Assembly (NCBI GenBank): GCA_947165405.1
Contig: CAMVAG010000010.1
Coordinates: 1-22,920, forward strand
Direction of reading: 5' to 3'
From: an uncultured Selenomonadales bacterium
GTDB taxonomy: Bacteria; Bacillota; Negativicutes; Selenomonadales; Selenomonadaceae
Length of the DNA: 22,920 bases
The notes below the pieces were generated by a model that did no database searches, had not been told where the DNA came from, and saw nothing but the letters and a program-made list of their open reading frames with translations. Positions within the stretch are counted from its first letter, which is position 1, and each line of letters starts with the position of its first letter. A program made the translations under genes and the position numbers. This document shows positions 13,406-21,236 of the stretch, piece after piece.

Positions 13406-15718
13406 ATGGCTGAGAAAGTTACGTTGCCGCTCGTGGCACTCAGAGGAATTGTCGTCTTTCCGAATATGATTATGCATTTGGATGTTGGTCGCGATAATTC
13501 CATTCAAGCACTCGAAGCGGCAATGGTCGGTAATCGCCGGATATTTCTGGTTGCACAAATGGACACGGATAACGATTCGCCCGAAGAGGAAGATCTTTAT
13601 GAAGTCGGAACCATATCGGAAATTCGGCAGATAATTAAGTTGCCCGACGGCAATGTTCGCGTTTTGGTCGAGGGCATCAATCGCGGCATCATGCGTGAAT
13701 ATCACGACGAAGGCAAATTCGTTGAGGCTGTCGTTGAAATTCACGAGGACACTTGGGAAGATACTATGGAGACGGAGGCTCTGGTTCGCGGCGTCATACA
13801 TCAATTCGAGGAGTGGGTCAAGTTAAGCAAGCGCATTCCTTCCGAGACGTTTGTCGCCGTGACTATCCTTGAAGACTTCGGAAGATTGGCTGATTTGATT
13901 GCCAGCCACTTGAATTTGAAACTGGACGCCAAGCAGGAAATTTTGGGTTGCCTGAACGTTGAGAAGCGGCTTGAAAAACTTTATGTCATCTTGGCTCGTG
14001 AGTTGGAAGTTCTTCAAATGGAGTCGCAGATAAGCAAGCGCGTCCGCAACCAGATTGAAAAATTTCAAAAGGATCATTACCTGCGCGAACAGCTCAAAGC
14101 AATTCACAAGGAACTCGGTGAAGACGAAGACGCGGCGGAAGAAACTTCGGGCTATCGAAAAAAATTGGAGGAAGGCGATTATCCCGAAGAGGTCAAGGCG
14201 ATTGTCGACAAGGAATTGAAACGCTTGGAAAAAATCCCGTCAATGTCTTCGGAAGGCAACGTGATACGCACTTACCTCGATTGGTTGATTGAATTGCCTT
14301 GGCGGGTGTCGACAGACGATTCAATGGACATAGCGGAGGCGGCAAAGGTACTCGACGAAGACCACTACGGACTTGAAAAAGTCAAAGAGCGCATCTTGGA
14401 TTTCTTGGCAGTCAAGGCACTGACCAAAGACAAGCCCGCCCCGATTTTGTGTTTGGTTGGTCCGCCGGGCGTCGGCAAAACTTCTTTGGCGTCGTCGGTT
14501 GCAAAAGCTATGGGCAGAAAATTTATTCGGGCGAGCTTGGGCGGCATACGTGACGAGGCAGAAATTCGCGGGCACAGACGCACTTACGTCGGAGCTTTGC
14601 CCGGGCGAATCATTCAAGGCATAAAAAAAGCCGGCGCGAACAATCCCGTGTTCCTCCTCGACGAGATTGACAAGCTCGGCAAAGACGGTTATGCGGGCGA
14701 CCCTTCCGCCGCGTTGCTTGAAGTTCTCGACCCCGCGCAGAATAATTCTTTCGTCGACCACTACATTGACACCGCGTTTGATTTGTCAAAAGTTTTGTGG
14801 ATAGTCACGGCGAACAATCCCGCTACGATACCGAAGCCTCTGCGCGACCGCATGGAAATTATCACGCTGTCGAGCTACACCGAACAAGAAAAATTGGAAA
14901 TTGCGCGACGCTATCTGACCAAGCGGCAAAAGGAAGAAAACGGTCTCAAGGGCGGCGATTTGGTTTTCACGAAAGGCGTCCTTCAAGAAATTATCGCCGA
15001 ATACACTCGTGAGTCGGGTGTCCGTGAGCTTGAAAGATTAATCGGGCAGGCGTGTCGTAAGGCGGCCAGAAAAATCGTCGAAGGTCACGAGGGTGTCGTT
15101 TACATTACCAAGAAAAATCTGCACGACTTCTTGGGGCGTCCGAAATTTTTAAAGACACGCGCCGAAAAGCAACCTCAAATCGGCGTCTCAACCGGCATGG
15201 CTTGGACGGAAGTCGGCGGCGACATTCTTCCGACGGAGGCCATCGTCCTCAAAGGCAACGGCAAATTACTTTTGACCGGCAAGCTCGGCGAAGTCATGCA
15301 GGAATCCGCGCAGGCAGGTTTGACTTATATCCGCAGCCGCAGCGACTTGATGAAACTTGCCGACGACTTTTATGAGAAAAATGATATTCATGTTCACGTG
15401 CCCGAAGGTGCCGTTCCCAAAGACGGACCGAGCGCGGGCATCACTATGGCAACTGCAATGATTTCCGCCTTGACGAAGAAGAAAGTTCGCAGCGATGTTG
15501 CAATGACCGGCGAAATTACTTTGCGAGGAAATGTCTTGCCGATTGGCGGGCTCAAGGAAAAAGTTCTTGCGGCTTATCGCGAAGGAATGCACACGATTAT
15601 CCTGCCGAAAGAAAACGCGCCCGACCTCGAAGATATTCCAAAGAGCGTCCGCGAAAAATTGGAATTCGTGCCCGTCGAAAACATGGACGAGGTTTTGAAG
15701 ACCGCGCTTCTTCAGTGA
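13406..15718 (+). CDS. lon: ATP-dependent protease Lon
   Basis: A 770-residue LonA protease that degrades misfolded and regulatory proteins, including many antitoxins. The N-terminal substrate domain begins LPLVALRGIVVFPNM. Walker A is GPPGVGKT (352-359), Walker B VFLLDEIDK, and the C-terminal peptidase has the Ser-Lys dyad Ser676 in PKDGPSAG and Lys719 in GLKEKV, 43 residues apart as in E. coli. Start ATG 13406 is 5 bp after AAGGAGGTTT; longer in-frame starts overlap the end of clpX and lack a site. Its stop overlaps the ribosome site of a small antitoxin-like gene. The usual Firmicute neighbour lonB is absent. Confidence 0.97.
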   Translation: MAEKVTLPLVALRGIVVFPNMIMHLDVGRDNSIQALEAAMVGNRRIFLVAQMDTDNDSPEEEDLYEVGTISEIRQIIKLPDGNVRVLVEGINRGIMREYHDEGKFVEAVVEIHEDTWEDTMETEALVRGVIHQFEEWVKLSKRIPSETFVAVTILEDFGRLADLIASHLNLKLDAKQEILGCLNVEKRLEKLYVILARELEVLQMESQISKRVRNQIEKFQKDHYLREQLKAIHKELGEDEDAAEETSGYRKKLEEGDYPEEVKAIVDKELKRLEKIPSMSSEGNVIRTYLDWLIELPWRVSTDDSMDIAEAAKVLDEDHYGLEKVKERILDFLAVKALTKDKPAPILCLVGPPGVGKTSLASSVAKAMGRKFIRASLGGIRDEAEIRGHRRTYVGALPGRIIQGIKKAGANNPVFLLDEIDKLGKDGYAGDPSAALLEVLDPAQNNSFVDHYIDTAFDLSKVLWIVTANNPATIPKPLRDRMEIITLSSYTEQEKLEIARRYLTKRQKEENGLKGGDLVFTKGVLQEIIAEYTRESGVRELERLIGQACRKAARKIVEGHEGVVYITKKNLHDFLGRPKFLKTRAEKQPQIGVSTGMAWTEVGGDILPTEAIVLKGNGKLLLTGKLGEVMQESAQAGLTYIRSRSDLMKLADDFYEKNDIHVHVPEGAVPKDGPSAGITMATAMISALTKKKVRSDVAMTGEITLRGNVLPIGGLKEKVLAAYREGMHTIILPKENAPDLEDIPKSVREKLEFVPVENMDEVLKTALLQ

Positions 15719-15729
15719 GGAGGATTCTT

Positions 15730-15927
15730 ATGGATGACGAAAAACGTTACTGCAGCATTGAAGAATCGATTATCGAGGCGTGTAAGGAAGTCAATTTGAT
15801 GCGAAAGGGCTTGATACCTGAAAGCGGCGATTGGCGTGATTGGATTGCAGAACTTAGAGAAAAATATAAAGATGATTTGGCAGAAGAAGAAATTGTCGTC
15901 CCGAAGAAAAAGGTTGCTGTAAGATGA
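15730..15927 (+). CDS. Small acidic protein, putative antitoxin of a RelE-like pair
   Basis: A 65-residue charged protein starting MDDEKRYCSIEESIIEAC and ending in a basic KKKVAVR tail. It follows lon directly: its ribosome site GAGGAGG overlaps the lon stop. Its own stop overlaps the next start by 4 bp (ATGA), the coupling typical of type II toxin-antitoxin operons. The first half is predicted helical, and WRDWIAELREKYKDD is amphipathic. I see no helix-turn-helix or ribbon-helix-helix, so DNA binding is uncertain. The antitoxin role rests on position and partner, not on a recognised motif. Confidence 0.6.
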   Translation: MDDEKRYCSIEESIIEACKEVNLMRKGLIPESGDWRDWIAELREKYKDDLAEEEIVVPKKKVAVR

Positions 15928-16277
15928 TAATCGAACGCAGTAAAAAAATAAACAGTGACATCGACTACTACATCAGGAAAAAGAAATACAAAAAAATTCT
16001 TGATGATATAAGTTCAATACTGCCGGATTTGGAAGCGGGCAACCTCGTCGGTGACAAGCTTGAGGGTTTCAACTTACCCGAAGGCGCGGCTCTCTACAAA
16101 GTCCGCATTGCGAACACGTCGGCGAACGTCGGCAAGTCAAACGGATTCCGCCTCATCTACTACGTCGCGATTGAGGATAAAATCTATCTTCTAACCATTT
16201 ACTCGAAGAAAGACGACGAACGCATTCCAAACGACGCACAAATTGCAATGCTCGTCGGTAACACGCTTGAATTTTGA
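15924..16277 (+). CDS. RelE/HigB-like putative toxin
   Basis: A 117-residue basic protein. The C-terminal half, YKVRIANTSANVGKSNGFR then LIYYVAIEDKIYLLTIYSKKDDE (split here, about residues 52-98), has the beta-sheet core of RelE/HigB-type ribonuclease toxins, where G-x-R-hIYY and the LLxhYxKxxxE strand are family features. The N-terminal half is helical and basic (IRKKKYKKILDD). It is translationally coupled to the small gene upstream and followed by a terminator. Toxicity and ribosome-dependent cleavage are family knowledge, not shown here. A non-toxic RelE-fold regulator is possible. Confidence 0.65.
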   Translation: MIIERSKKINSDIDYYIRKKKYKKILDDISSILPDLEAGNLVGDKLEGFNLPEGAALYKVRIANTSANVGKSNGFRLIYYVAIEDKIYLLTIYSKKDDERIPNDAQIAMLVGNTLEF

Positions 16278-16283
16278 ACAAGG

Positions 16284-16320
16284 ATTCGCCTTCCGAAAAT
16301 CGGAGGGCAAATTTTTTTTT
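16284..16320 (+). terminator. Terminator between the toxin-like gene and engB
   Basis: GCCTTCCGA (16288-16296) pairs with TCGGAGGGC (16300-16308) with one G-T pair and a three-base loop, followed by nine T (16312-16320). The engB ribosome site GGAGG begins at once at 16321. As with clpP, engB has no room for a promoter between hairpin and start, so the hairpin probably attenuates rather than fully separates transcription. Confidence 0.75.
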
Positions 16321-16332
16321 GGAGGAATTGAT

Positions 16333-16944
16333 ATGGAAGTAACGATTATCAAAAGCGAATATGTGACTTCGGCGGTGAGCAGGGCGACTTGTCCCGAAGA
16401 ACCTTTGCCGGAAATTGTCTTCGTCGGGCGTTCGAATGTCGGCAAGTCTTCGCTGATTAACTCTTTGACAAACAGAAAATCTTTGGCGCGAACTTCGGGC
16501 ACACCCGGCAAGACGCAGACGATAAATTTTTTTCGTGTCGAATTGAAAATCGAAGACACCCGCCGCGAATTTTATCTGGTCGATTTGCCCGGCTACGGCT
16601 ACGCCAAAACTTCTAAGACCAATCGCAAACTCTGGGCGAAATTCATCGACGAATATCTTTCAAGCCGCCGCGATATAAAATTTGTTTGCCAACTGATTGA
16701 CATGCGGCACGCGCCCATGAAATCCGATTTGGAATCGTTCGCAAGCCTCGTCGAAAAAAATTTGCCCGTGCTGATTGTCGCAACCAAGTCCGATAAAATT
16801 CCCAAGACCTCACGGAAAAAAAACCTCGACATCATCGGAAAAGCTTTGGGCGTCGACGAGGAATCTCTTTTGCCTTACTCCTCACAAAAAAATGAAGGTC
16901 GTTCAGATTTGCTTGACGTTATCGCAAATTCTTTGATAAAATAG
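16333..16944 (+). CDS. engB: Ribosome-assembly GTPase EngB (YsxC/YihA)
   Basis: A 203-residue GTPase required for maturation of the large ribosomal subunit. G1 is GRSNVGKSS (32-40), G2 in SGTPGKTQTINFF, G3 DLPGYGYAK, G4 TKSDK and G5 SSQK. The ATG at 16333 follows GGAGGAATT; a longer in-frame opening at 16243 overlaps the toxin-like gene and terminator and is not credible. Its place after lon is standard in Firmicutes. Confidence 0.96.
   Translation: MEVTIIKSEYVTSAVSRATCPEEPLPEIVFVGRSNVGKSSLINSLTNRKSLARTSGTPGKTQTINFFRVELKIEDTRREFYLVDLPGYGYAKTSKTNRKLWAKFIDEYLSSRRDIKFVCQLIDMRHAPMKSDLESFASLVEKNLPVLIVATKSDKIPKTSRKKNLDIIGKALGVDEESLLPYSSQKNEGRSDLLDVIANSLIK
16913..16942 (+). promoter_or_regulatory. 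Possible promoter of ahbA inside the end of engB
   Basis: TTGACG (16913-16918), 18-bp spacer, TAAAAT (16937-16942), overlapping the last engB codons. It would start transcription near 16949, about 40 nt before ahbA. Confidence 0.45.
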
Positions 16945-16989
16945 CCGCAGAAAATTTGCGTTGTGAGCAGACGCGGAGGAGAGTTTAAC

Positions 16990-17448
16990 ATGATGAGGCT
17001 GTCGAGTTTCGATAAGGCATTGCTGAACGAATTGCAGGGCAACATACCGATTTGCAGTCATCCGTTCGCGGAATTGGCAGCGCGGCTCGGTACGGACGAG
17101 GAAACCGTGCTTGCCGGAGTGCGTGCACTGAAGGCGGCGGGCTTCTTAAGGAGGATAGGAGCTTTCTTTGATTCGAATCGGTTGGGCTATCAAGGAACGT
17201 TGATTGCGCTCAAAGTCGAGCCGTCAGCCGTCAAGAACGTCGCGGAGGCAATCAATCGTTATCCCGGCACCACTCACAATTACGAACGCGAGGGGGTTTA
17301 TAATTTGTGGTTCACTCTGTTGACGCCCTGCGCCGAATACGAATCGAATATCTTATCGGAAATACGGTCGCTTGACGGTGTGGAGGATATGTTGCGTCTT
17401 AAGGCGAACAAGCGTTACAAAGTCAATGTGCAGTTCAAACTCCAATAG
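16990..17448 (+). CDS. ahbA: Siroheme decarboxylase subunit AhbA
   Basis: A 152-residue Lrp/AsnC-like protein of the NirDL/AhbAB family, whose heterodimer removes two acetate carboxyls from siroheme to give 12,18-didecarboxysiroheme in the siroheme-dependent heme route. An N-terminal winged-helix region (FDKALLNELQGNIPICSHP, then VRALKAAGFLRRIGAFF, about 7-60) precedes the ferredoxin-like half. Family blocks are LRRIGAFFDSNRLGYQG (53-69) and GTTHNYERE (93-101), where a His near 96 sits in the active-site stretch. I use ATG 16990 after GGAGGAGAG; ATG 16993 is equally placed. It lies 17 bp before its partner. A transcription-regulator role alone is unlikely given the pair. Confidence 0.87.
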   Translation: MMRLSSFDKALLNELQGNIPICSHPFAELAARLGTDEETVLAGVRALKAAGFLRRIGAFFDSNRLGYQGTLIALKVEPSAVKNVAEAINRYPGTTHNYEREGVYNLWFTLLTPCAEYESNILSEIRSLDGVEDMLRLKANKRYKVNVQFKLQ

Positions 17449-17465
17449 CTCGGAGGTCGTGTCGA

Positions 17466-17936
17466 ATGTTGAGTCGGCAGGATAAGGAGATAATCAAAGT
17501 GTTGCAAGAGGAGTTCCCGCTTTGCGAGGAGCCTTACAAAATTTTGGCGGAACGTGTCGGCATTACGGAGGAAGAATTTTTGCGGCGCGTGAAAGAACTT
17601 CTCGACGAAAAAAAAATTCGCAAGATGGGAGCCGTACTCCGTCACCGCGAAATTGGTTTCAAAGCCAATGCCTTGTGTGCTTGGAAAGTGTCGCCCGATA
17701 AGCTCGACGAAACTGCAAGCGTCATGAGTTCAAATGCCGCCGTTTCTCATTGCTACGACCGGACGCCTTTGCCGAATTGGAATTATAATCTTTATACGAT
17801 GGTTCATGCCGAGACCCGTGACGAGTGCGACAGGATTATCGGTGCTCTTGCCGACGCGACAGGCATCACCGATTACAAAATCCTCTACACCAAGCGCGAG
17901 TGGAAGAAAACCGCCATGAAATATTTCAGAGAGTAA
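17466..17936 (+). CDS. ahbB: Siroheme decarboxylase subunit AhbB
   Basis: A 156-residue partner of AhbA with the same two-part fold. Visible blocks are the winged-helix start (LSRQDKEIIKVLQEEFPLCEEP without DNA-binding features I can confirm), IRKMGAVLRHREIGF (51-65), SHCYDR (94-99) and PNWNYNLYTMVHA (103-115), all typical of the decarboxylase family. The C-terminus YTKREWKKTAMKYF is characteristic too. GGAGGT lies 9 bp before the ATG. The downstream enzymes AhbC and AhbD are not in the window. Confidence 0.87.
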   Translation: MLSRQDKEIIKVLQEEFPLCEEPYKILAERVGITEEEFLRRVKELLDEKKIRKMGAVLRHREIGFKANALCAWKVSPDKLDETASVMSSNAAVSHCYDRTPLPNWNYNLYTMVHAETRDECDRIIGALADATGITDYKILYTKREWKKTAMKYFRE

Positions 17937-17947
17937 GCGGGCGTGAT

Positions 17948-18020
17948 TCAATTGGGAATTAGGAATTGGAAATTGGGAATTGTTTTTTCATTCCCAATTC
18001 CCCATTCCCAATTCCTAATT
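17948..18020. repeat. Heptad foldback array between convergent ahbB and the kinase gene
   Basis: The left arm has AATTGGG, AATTAGG, AATTGGA, AATTGGG (17950-17977). The right arm has ATTCCCA, ATTCCCC, ATTCCCA, ATTCCTA (17990-18017), with TTTTTTC in the loop. The arms are mutual complements, the right one with an extra 7-mer, so a long hairpin forms on either strand. Its position 12 bp after the ahbB stop and 6 bp before the kinase stop suggests it may end transcripts from both sides, although the T tract is in the loop. Confidence 0.75.
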
Positions 18021-18025
18021 GATAT

Positions 18026-21000
18026 TCAATCTTCTATCAGTTCTTCAAGTGTTTTGTATAAATGTTCGGGGTCGGCGGGCTTCGTCAAGTGCGCGTTCAT
18101 TCCCGCTTTCAAAGAGCGTTGAACATCCTCGTCGAAGGCGTTGGCTGTCATTGCGATTATCGGCACTCTTTTGGCGTCGGGGTGATTCAATTTTCTTATT
18201 GCCGTCGTTGCAGCCAAGCCGTCCATTACCGGCATGCGTATATCCATTAAAACTGCATCGTAATATTTTTCGGGCGACGCCGCAAATTTATCGACGGCTA
18301 TCTGTCCGTTTTCTGCCAAGTCTGCTTCCATGCCGCGCATTTCCAAAATCATCATCATTATCTCGGCGTTGACGGGCATGTCTTCCGCGACCAATATCCG
18401 CCGCCCTTCCAAGTCAACTTTCTTTTTTTCCGGCAGCAGTTTTTGTTTCCGATTGAACGCCTGCCGAAACTCGTAAAGCACATTCGACGACGACAGCGGT
18501 TTTGCCATGAAGGTATCGACGCCCGCCTCTTTTGCTTTGTCTTCGATTTCGTACCAGTCGTAAGCCGTCAGCACGATTACCGCCGTTTCCTCGCCCAAAA
18601 GTTTTCGTATATCGCGTGTCAGTTCTATTCCGTCTTTTTCGGGCATGAGCCAATCCACCAAAATTAAGTTGTAGTCCTCACGCCGCGCATGTCGTAATTT
18701 TATTTGCTCCAATGCCTCCACGCCGCCGCTGCTCGTATCGGCTTCTATGCCCACTTCTTGCAAGACGGACTTTGCATGTTCACGCGCCAATTCCTCGTCG
18801 TCGACTATCAGCACTTTGAAATCTCGCGGACGCATCTCGCACGTCTCGCCCGATTCTCTCCGCACCGAATCTTTCAGCGGCACGTTCACGATAAATTCTG
18901 TTCCGACACCTTTTTCCGAAGTGACTTCTATTGTTCCGTTCATGATGTCGATTATATTTTTGGTTATCGCCAAGCCCAAACCCGATCCGCCGTAGCGTGA
19001 GGTCGTCGTGTCGTCTTCTTGGCTGAAGGCGTCGAAAATTTTCGGCAGATATTTTTTTTCAATGCCAATGCCCGTATCTTTAATCGTGAAACGGAAATTG
19101 GATTGCCCGTCGAATTGGGAAGTGCATTCGATTATCAGCGTGACGACTCCGCCGCGTTCCGTGAACTTTATCGCATTGCCCAAAATATTCAAAAGCACTT
19201 GCTCCAGCTTCGCGTCGTCGCCGATGTAATATTTGCCGATGTCGCCTTCCACTTTGCAGTTGTAAGTCAAGCCCTTGTCTTTGCATTGCTCGTCGATTAT
19301 CGAATTGATTTGATAAACGAACGACGTGAAATAAAATTCCTCGTTGCGAAGCGTCATGCGCCCGCTCTCAATTCGGCTCATGTCGAGGATGTCATTTATT
19401 ATCGTCAGCAGGTAGCGGGCACTTGTTCCGATTTTTTCGAGGTAACCTTTCAGCGTCGGCGTCAAGTCTTTGTCATGCAGGGCGATGTTGTCCAAGCCGA
19501 TAATCGCGTTCATGGGCGTGCGTATCTCGTGGCTCATGCGCGAAAGGAAAGCTGTCTTGGCAACGTTTGCTTGCTTGGCAACCGTCAACGCCTCACGCAA
19601 CCTTTCGTTCTGTTCGATTTGCTTGCGCTGAATTGCGGTCGTGTCGCTTTTCAAGAGGATAAAGAAATCGGCTCGCGGGTCTATCGTGTAGAAGTCGAAT
19701 CGCTTATAAAAAATTTCGCCGCCGATTTTGCAAGTGATGTTCACGACGTAAGGCTCGGAATTTTTAAGCTCGTTGCGAACCGTCGACAAGCTCAACTCCT
19801 CAAGGCGATTGTCCTCCGTCATGACAGGTTGCACTTGATTTTTTAAATATTCTTCGTAACGACCTTCGCGGGTCACGGGGAAGATTGAGCCCTTGCCGAT
19901 AAGAGAGGCGTCGCCGACCGCCACGCTGTACTTGTCATTGACGAGGTAGGCAACCATATCGAATTGCCGCGCCAAAATTTTATCAAGCAGAGCACCTTCG
20001 ACTTTCTCTTTGCCGGCTTCCTGTTCCGAAATGAAAATGATTATGTCGTTGCTAATCGGGTGACGCGTGAAGACCGCCCGATAGTTCACGTAGCAATAAT
20101 GCCCGTCGCGCCGTCGTGAGAAAAGATAAATCGATAAATTTGTCTCGCCGCGTGCGAAGCGGGCTTTAATATTTTCGGCGTCGAACATTTCAACGAATAA
20201 CTTTTGCTCTTCCTCTATCGGATAATTTTTTGCACGCAACTTTATCAGCTCGGAGTAGGGGCGTATCACCGAATCCGTCCCGAACAAGTCGCGCCCTTGA
20301 ACGTCTTCCACTTTGTTTCTCGTCAAGTTCGCTCTCAACATTGAAAGCGTCCGCTCGTTTGCGCGATAGAAATTGTCGCCTATGCTCATGTAGGTTGCTT
20401 GCAAACGCCGGGCATAAACTTTGACCGAAGTCACGTCGAAGAAAGTGCAATAGACGTAGTGCTCGCCGAAGTCGTCTATAAAAGTGTGATTGATGTTGCA
20501 CCAGATGATCTCGCCTTTGGTCGTCACCAATCGTATCGTCAAATCTTTGGTGCTGTCTTCGGAAGTGCGCCGCCTCAACATGCGTTTGACTGCAAGGCGG
20601 TCGTCGGCGTGCGTGAAAGCGATTACTCCGTTTTGATTCAAAATTCGCAGAGCTTCTTCCGCGTTGCATTGCATGAGCTTGGCGAAACCTTTCGACACAA
20701 AGACTGTCTCGAATTGAGCGTAGTTTTTTTCGCGCAGGAGAACTGCCGCGCCTTCCAAATGCCGTATCGTTTTTAAAAATTGTTTGCGCGTGATATTTTT
20801 TTCGTCTTCCGCGATGTTTATCACTGCAAAGCCGACATAAGGCGCGGGCACATCTTCCAGCGGCGTCTTCAAAAATTTTCGATTGTCTATCAGTTCGCTC
20901 ACAAGTGCTCCGACAAAATCCGCTTTGCCCGTCAAATTTTTGAATGGCTCATTACCGAAGATAATACGATAATCGCGCAGGGAGCCGTCCGCATTTTTTA

Positions 21001-21067
21001 TCGGCTTGCAAATGATGATGCCCAGAGGCGCAGCCGCGTATTTGGTCGTATCTAACGGTAATGTCAT
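18026..21067 (-). CDS. Soluble hybrid histidine kinase with PAS-type sensors and two receivers
   Basis: A 1013-residue cytosolic sensor kinase; no membrane segment is visible. Sensory part: a PAS-like start (LGIIICKPIKNADG, about 15-110), a second PAS (about 120-220, KGFAKLMQCNAEEALRIL then FFDVTSVKVYA), a third module (about 225-355) and a fourth (about 360-480). A short helix leads to the dimerisation domain with the phospho-accepting His513 in SRMSHEIRTPMNAI. The ATPase has the N box with Asn631 (LGNAIKFTE), DTGIGIE and GGSGLGLAI. Two receiver domains follow, with Asp805 (LVDWLMPEKDG) and Asp942 (LMDIRMPVMDG). There is no DNA-binding output, so phosphate probably passes to a partner elsewhere. 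I take ATG 21067 after GTGAGGAT; a TTG at 21085 overlaps that site. Confidence 0.92.
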   Translation of the reverse strand: MTLPLDTTKYAAAPLGIIICKPIKNADGSLRDYRIIFGNEPFKNLTGKADFVGALVSELIDNRKFLKTPLEDVPAPYVGFAVINIAEDEKNITRKQFLKTIRHLEGAAVLLREKNYAQFETVFVSKGFAKLMQCNAEEALRILNQNGVIAFTHADDRLAVKRMLRRRTSEDSTKDLTIRLVTTKGEIIWCNINHTFIDDFGEHYVYCTFFDVTSVKVYARRLQATYMSIGDNFYRANERTLSMLRANLTRNKVEDVQGRDLFGTDSVIRPYSELIKLRAKNYPIEEEQKLFVEMFDAENIKARFARGETNLSIYLFSRRRDGHYCYVNYRAVFTRHPISNDIIIFISEQEAGKEKVEGALLDKILARQFDMVAYLVNDKYSVAVGDASLIGKGSIFPVTREGRYEEYLKNQVQPVMTEDNRLEELSLSTVRNELKNSEPYVVNITCKIGGEIFYKRFDFYTIDPRADFFILLKSDTTAIQRKQIEQNERLREALTVAKQANVAKTAFLSRMSHEIRTPMNAIIGLDNIALHDKDLTPTLKGYLEKIGTSARYLLTIINDILDMSRIESGRMTLRNEEFYFTSFVYQINSIIDEQCKDKGLTYNCKVEGDIGKYYIGDDAKLEQVLLNILGNAIKFTERGGVVTLIIECTSQFDGQSNFRFTIKDTGIGIEKKYLPKIFDAFSQEDDTTTSRYGGSGLGLAITKNIIDIMNGTIEVTSEKGVGTEFIVNVPLKDSVRRESGETCEMRPRDFKVLIVDDEELAREHAKSVLQEVGIEADTSSGGVEALEQIKLRHARREDYNLILVDWLMPEKDGIELTRDIRKLLGEETAVIVLTAYDWYEIEDKAKEAGVDTFMAKPLSSSNVLYEFRQAFNRKQKLLPEKKKVDLEGRRILVAEDMPVNAEIMMMILEMRGMEADLAENGQIAVDKFAASPEKYYDAVLMDIRMPVMDGLAATTAIRKLNHPDAKRVPIIAMTANAFDEDVQRSLKAGMNAHLTKPADPEHLYKTLEELIED

Positions 21068-21099
21068 ATGAATCCTCACTCTCAAATTATTTTTGGAGC

Positions 21100-21108
21100 A
21101 TTATAACA
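21100..21108 (-). promoter_or_regulatory. Extended -10 promoter of the hybrid kinase gene
   Basis: On the minus strand TGTTATAAT (21108-21100) is a perfect TATAAT with the upstream TGn extension. No good -35 is seen, which is usual for extended -10 promoters. The predicted leader is about 25 nt. Confidence 0.6.
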
Positions 21109-21202
21109 AAGATTGGATTTTTGTGCACTAAAAACTTTTCTTGTCGCGGTTCTTTGCTACCGGCTGCAGATAAATTTGCAACGGCTTTGTTTGCAAGAAA
21201 AA

Positions 21203-21236
21203 AAGTCCTTCCGATTTCGGAGGGGCTTTTTTTTAC
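21203..21236 (-). terminator. Terminator of the lytic transglycosylase gene
   Basis: AGTCCTTCCGA and TCGGAGGGGCT (21204-21227) pair around a short loop, with T runs outside on both strands. The minus-strand A run overlaps the transglycosylase stop codon, so the hairpin begins about 6 bp past it. Its core is nearly the same as that of the terminator before engB. Confidence 0.75.

Noticed and set aside
16243..16332. Longer N-terminus for engB starting at 16243
   Set aside because: It would overlap the toxin-like gene and translate the terminator hairpin; the ATG at 16333 has a strong ribosome site and gives the usual EngB start.
17948..18020. Insertion-sequence terminal inverted repeats
   Set aside because: The arms are built from 7-bp tandem units with only a short loop between them and no transposase; a full insertion sequence is not present.
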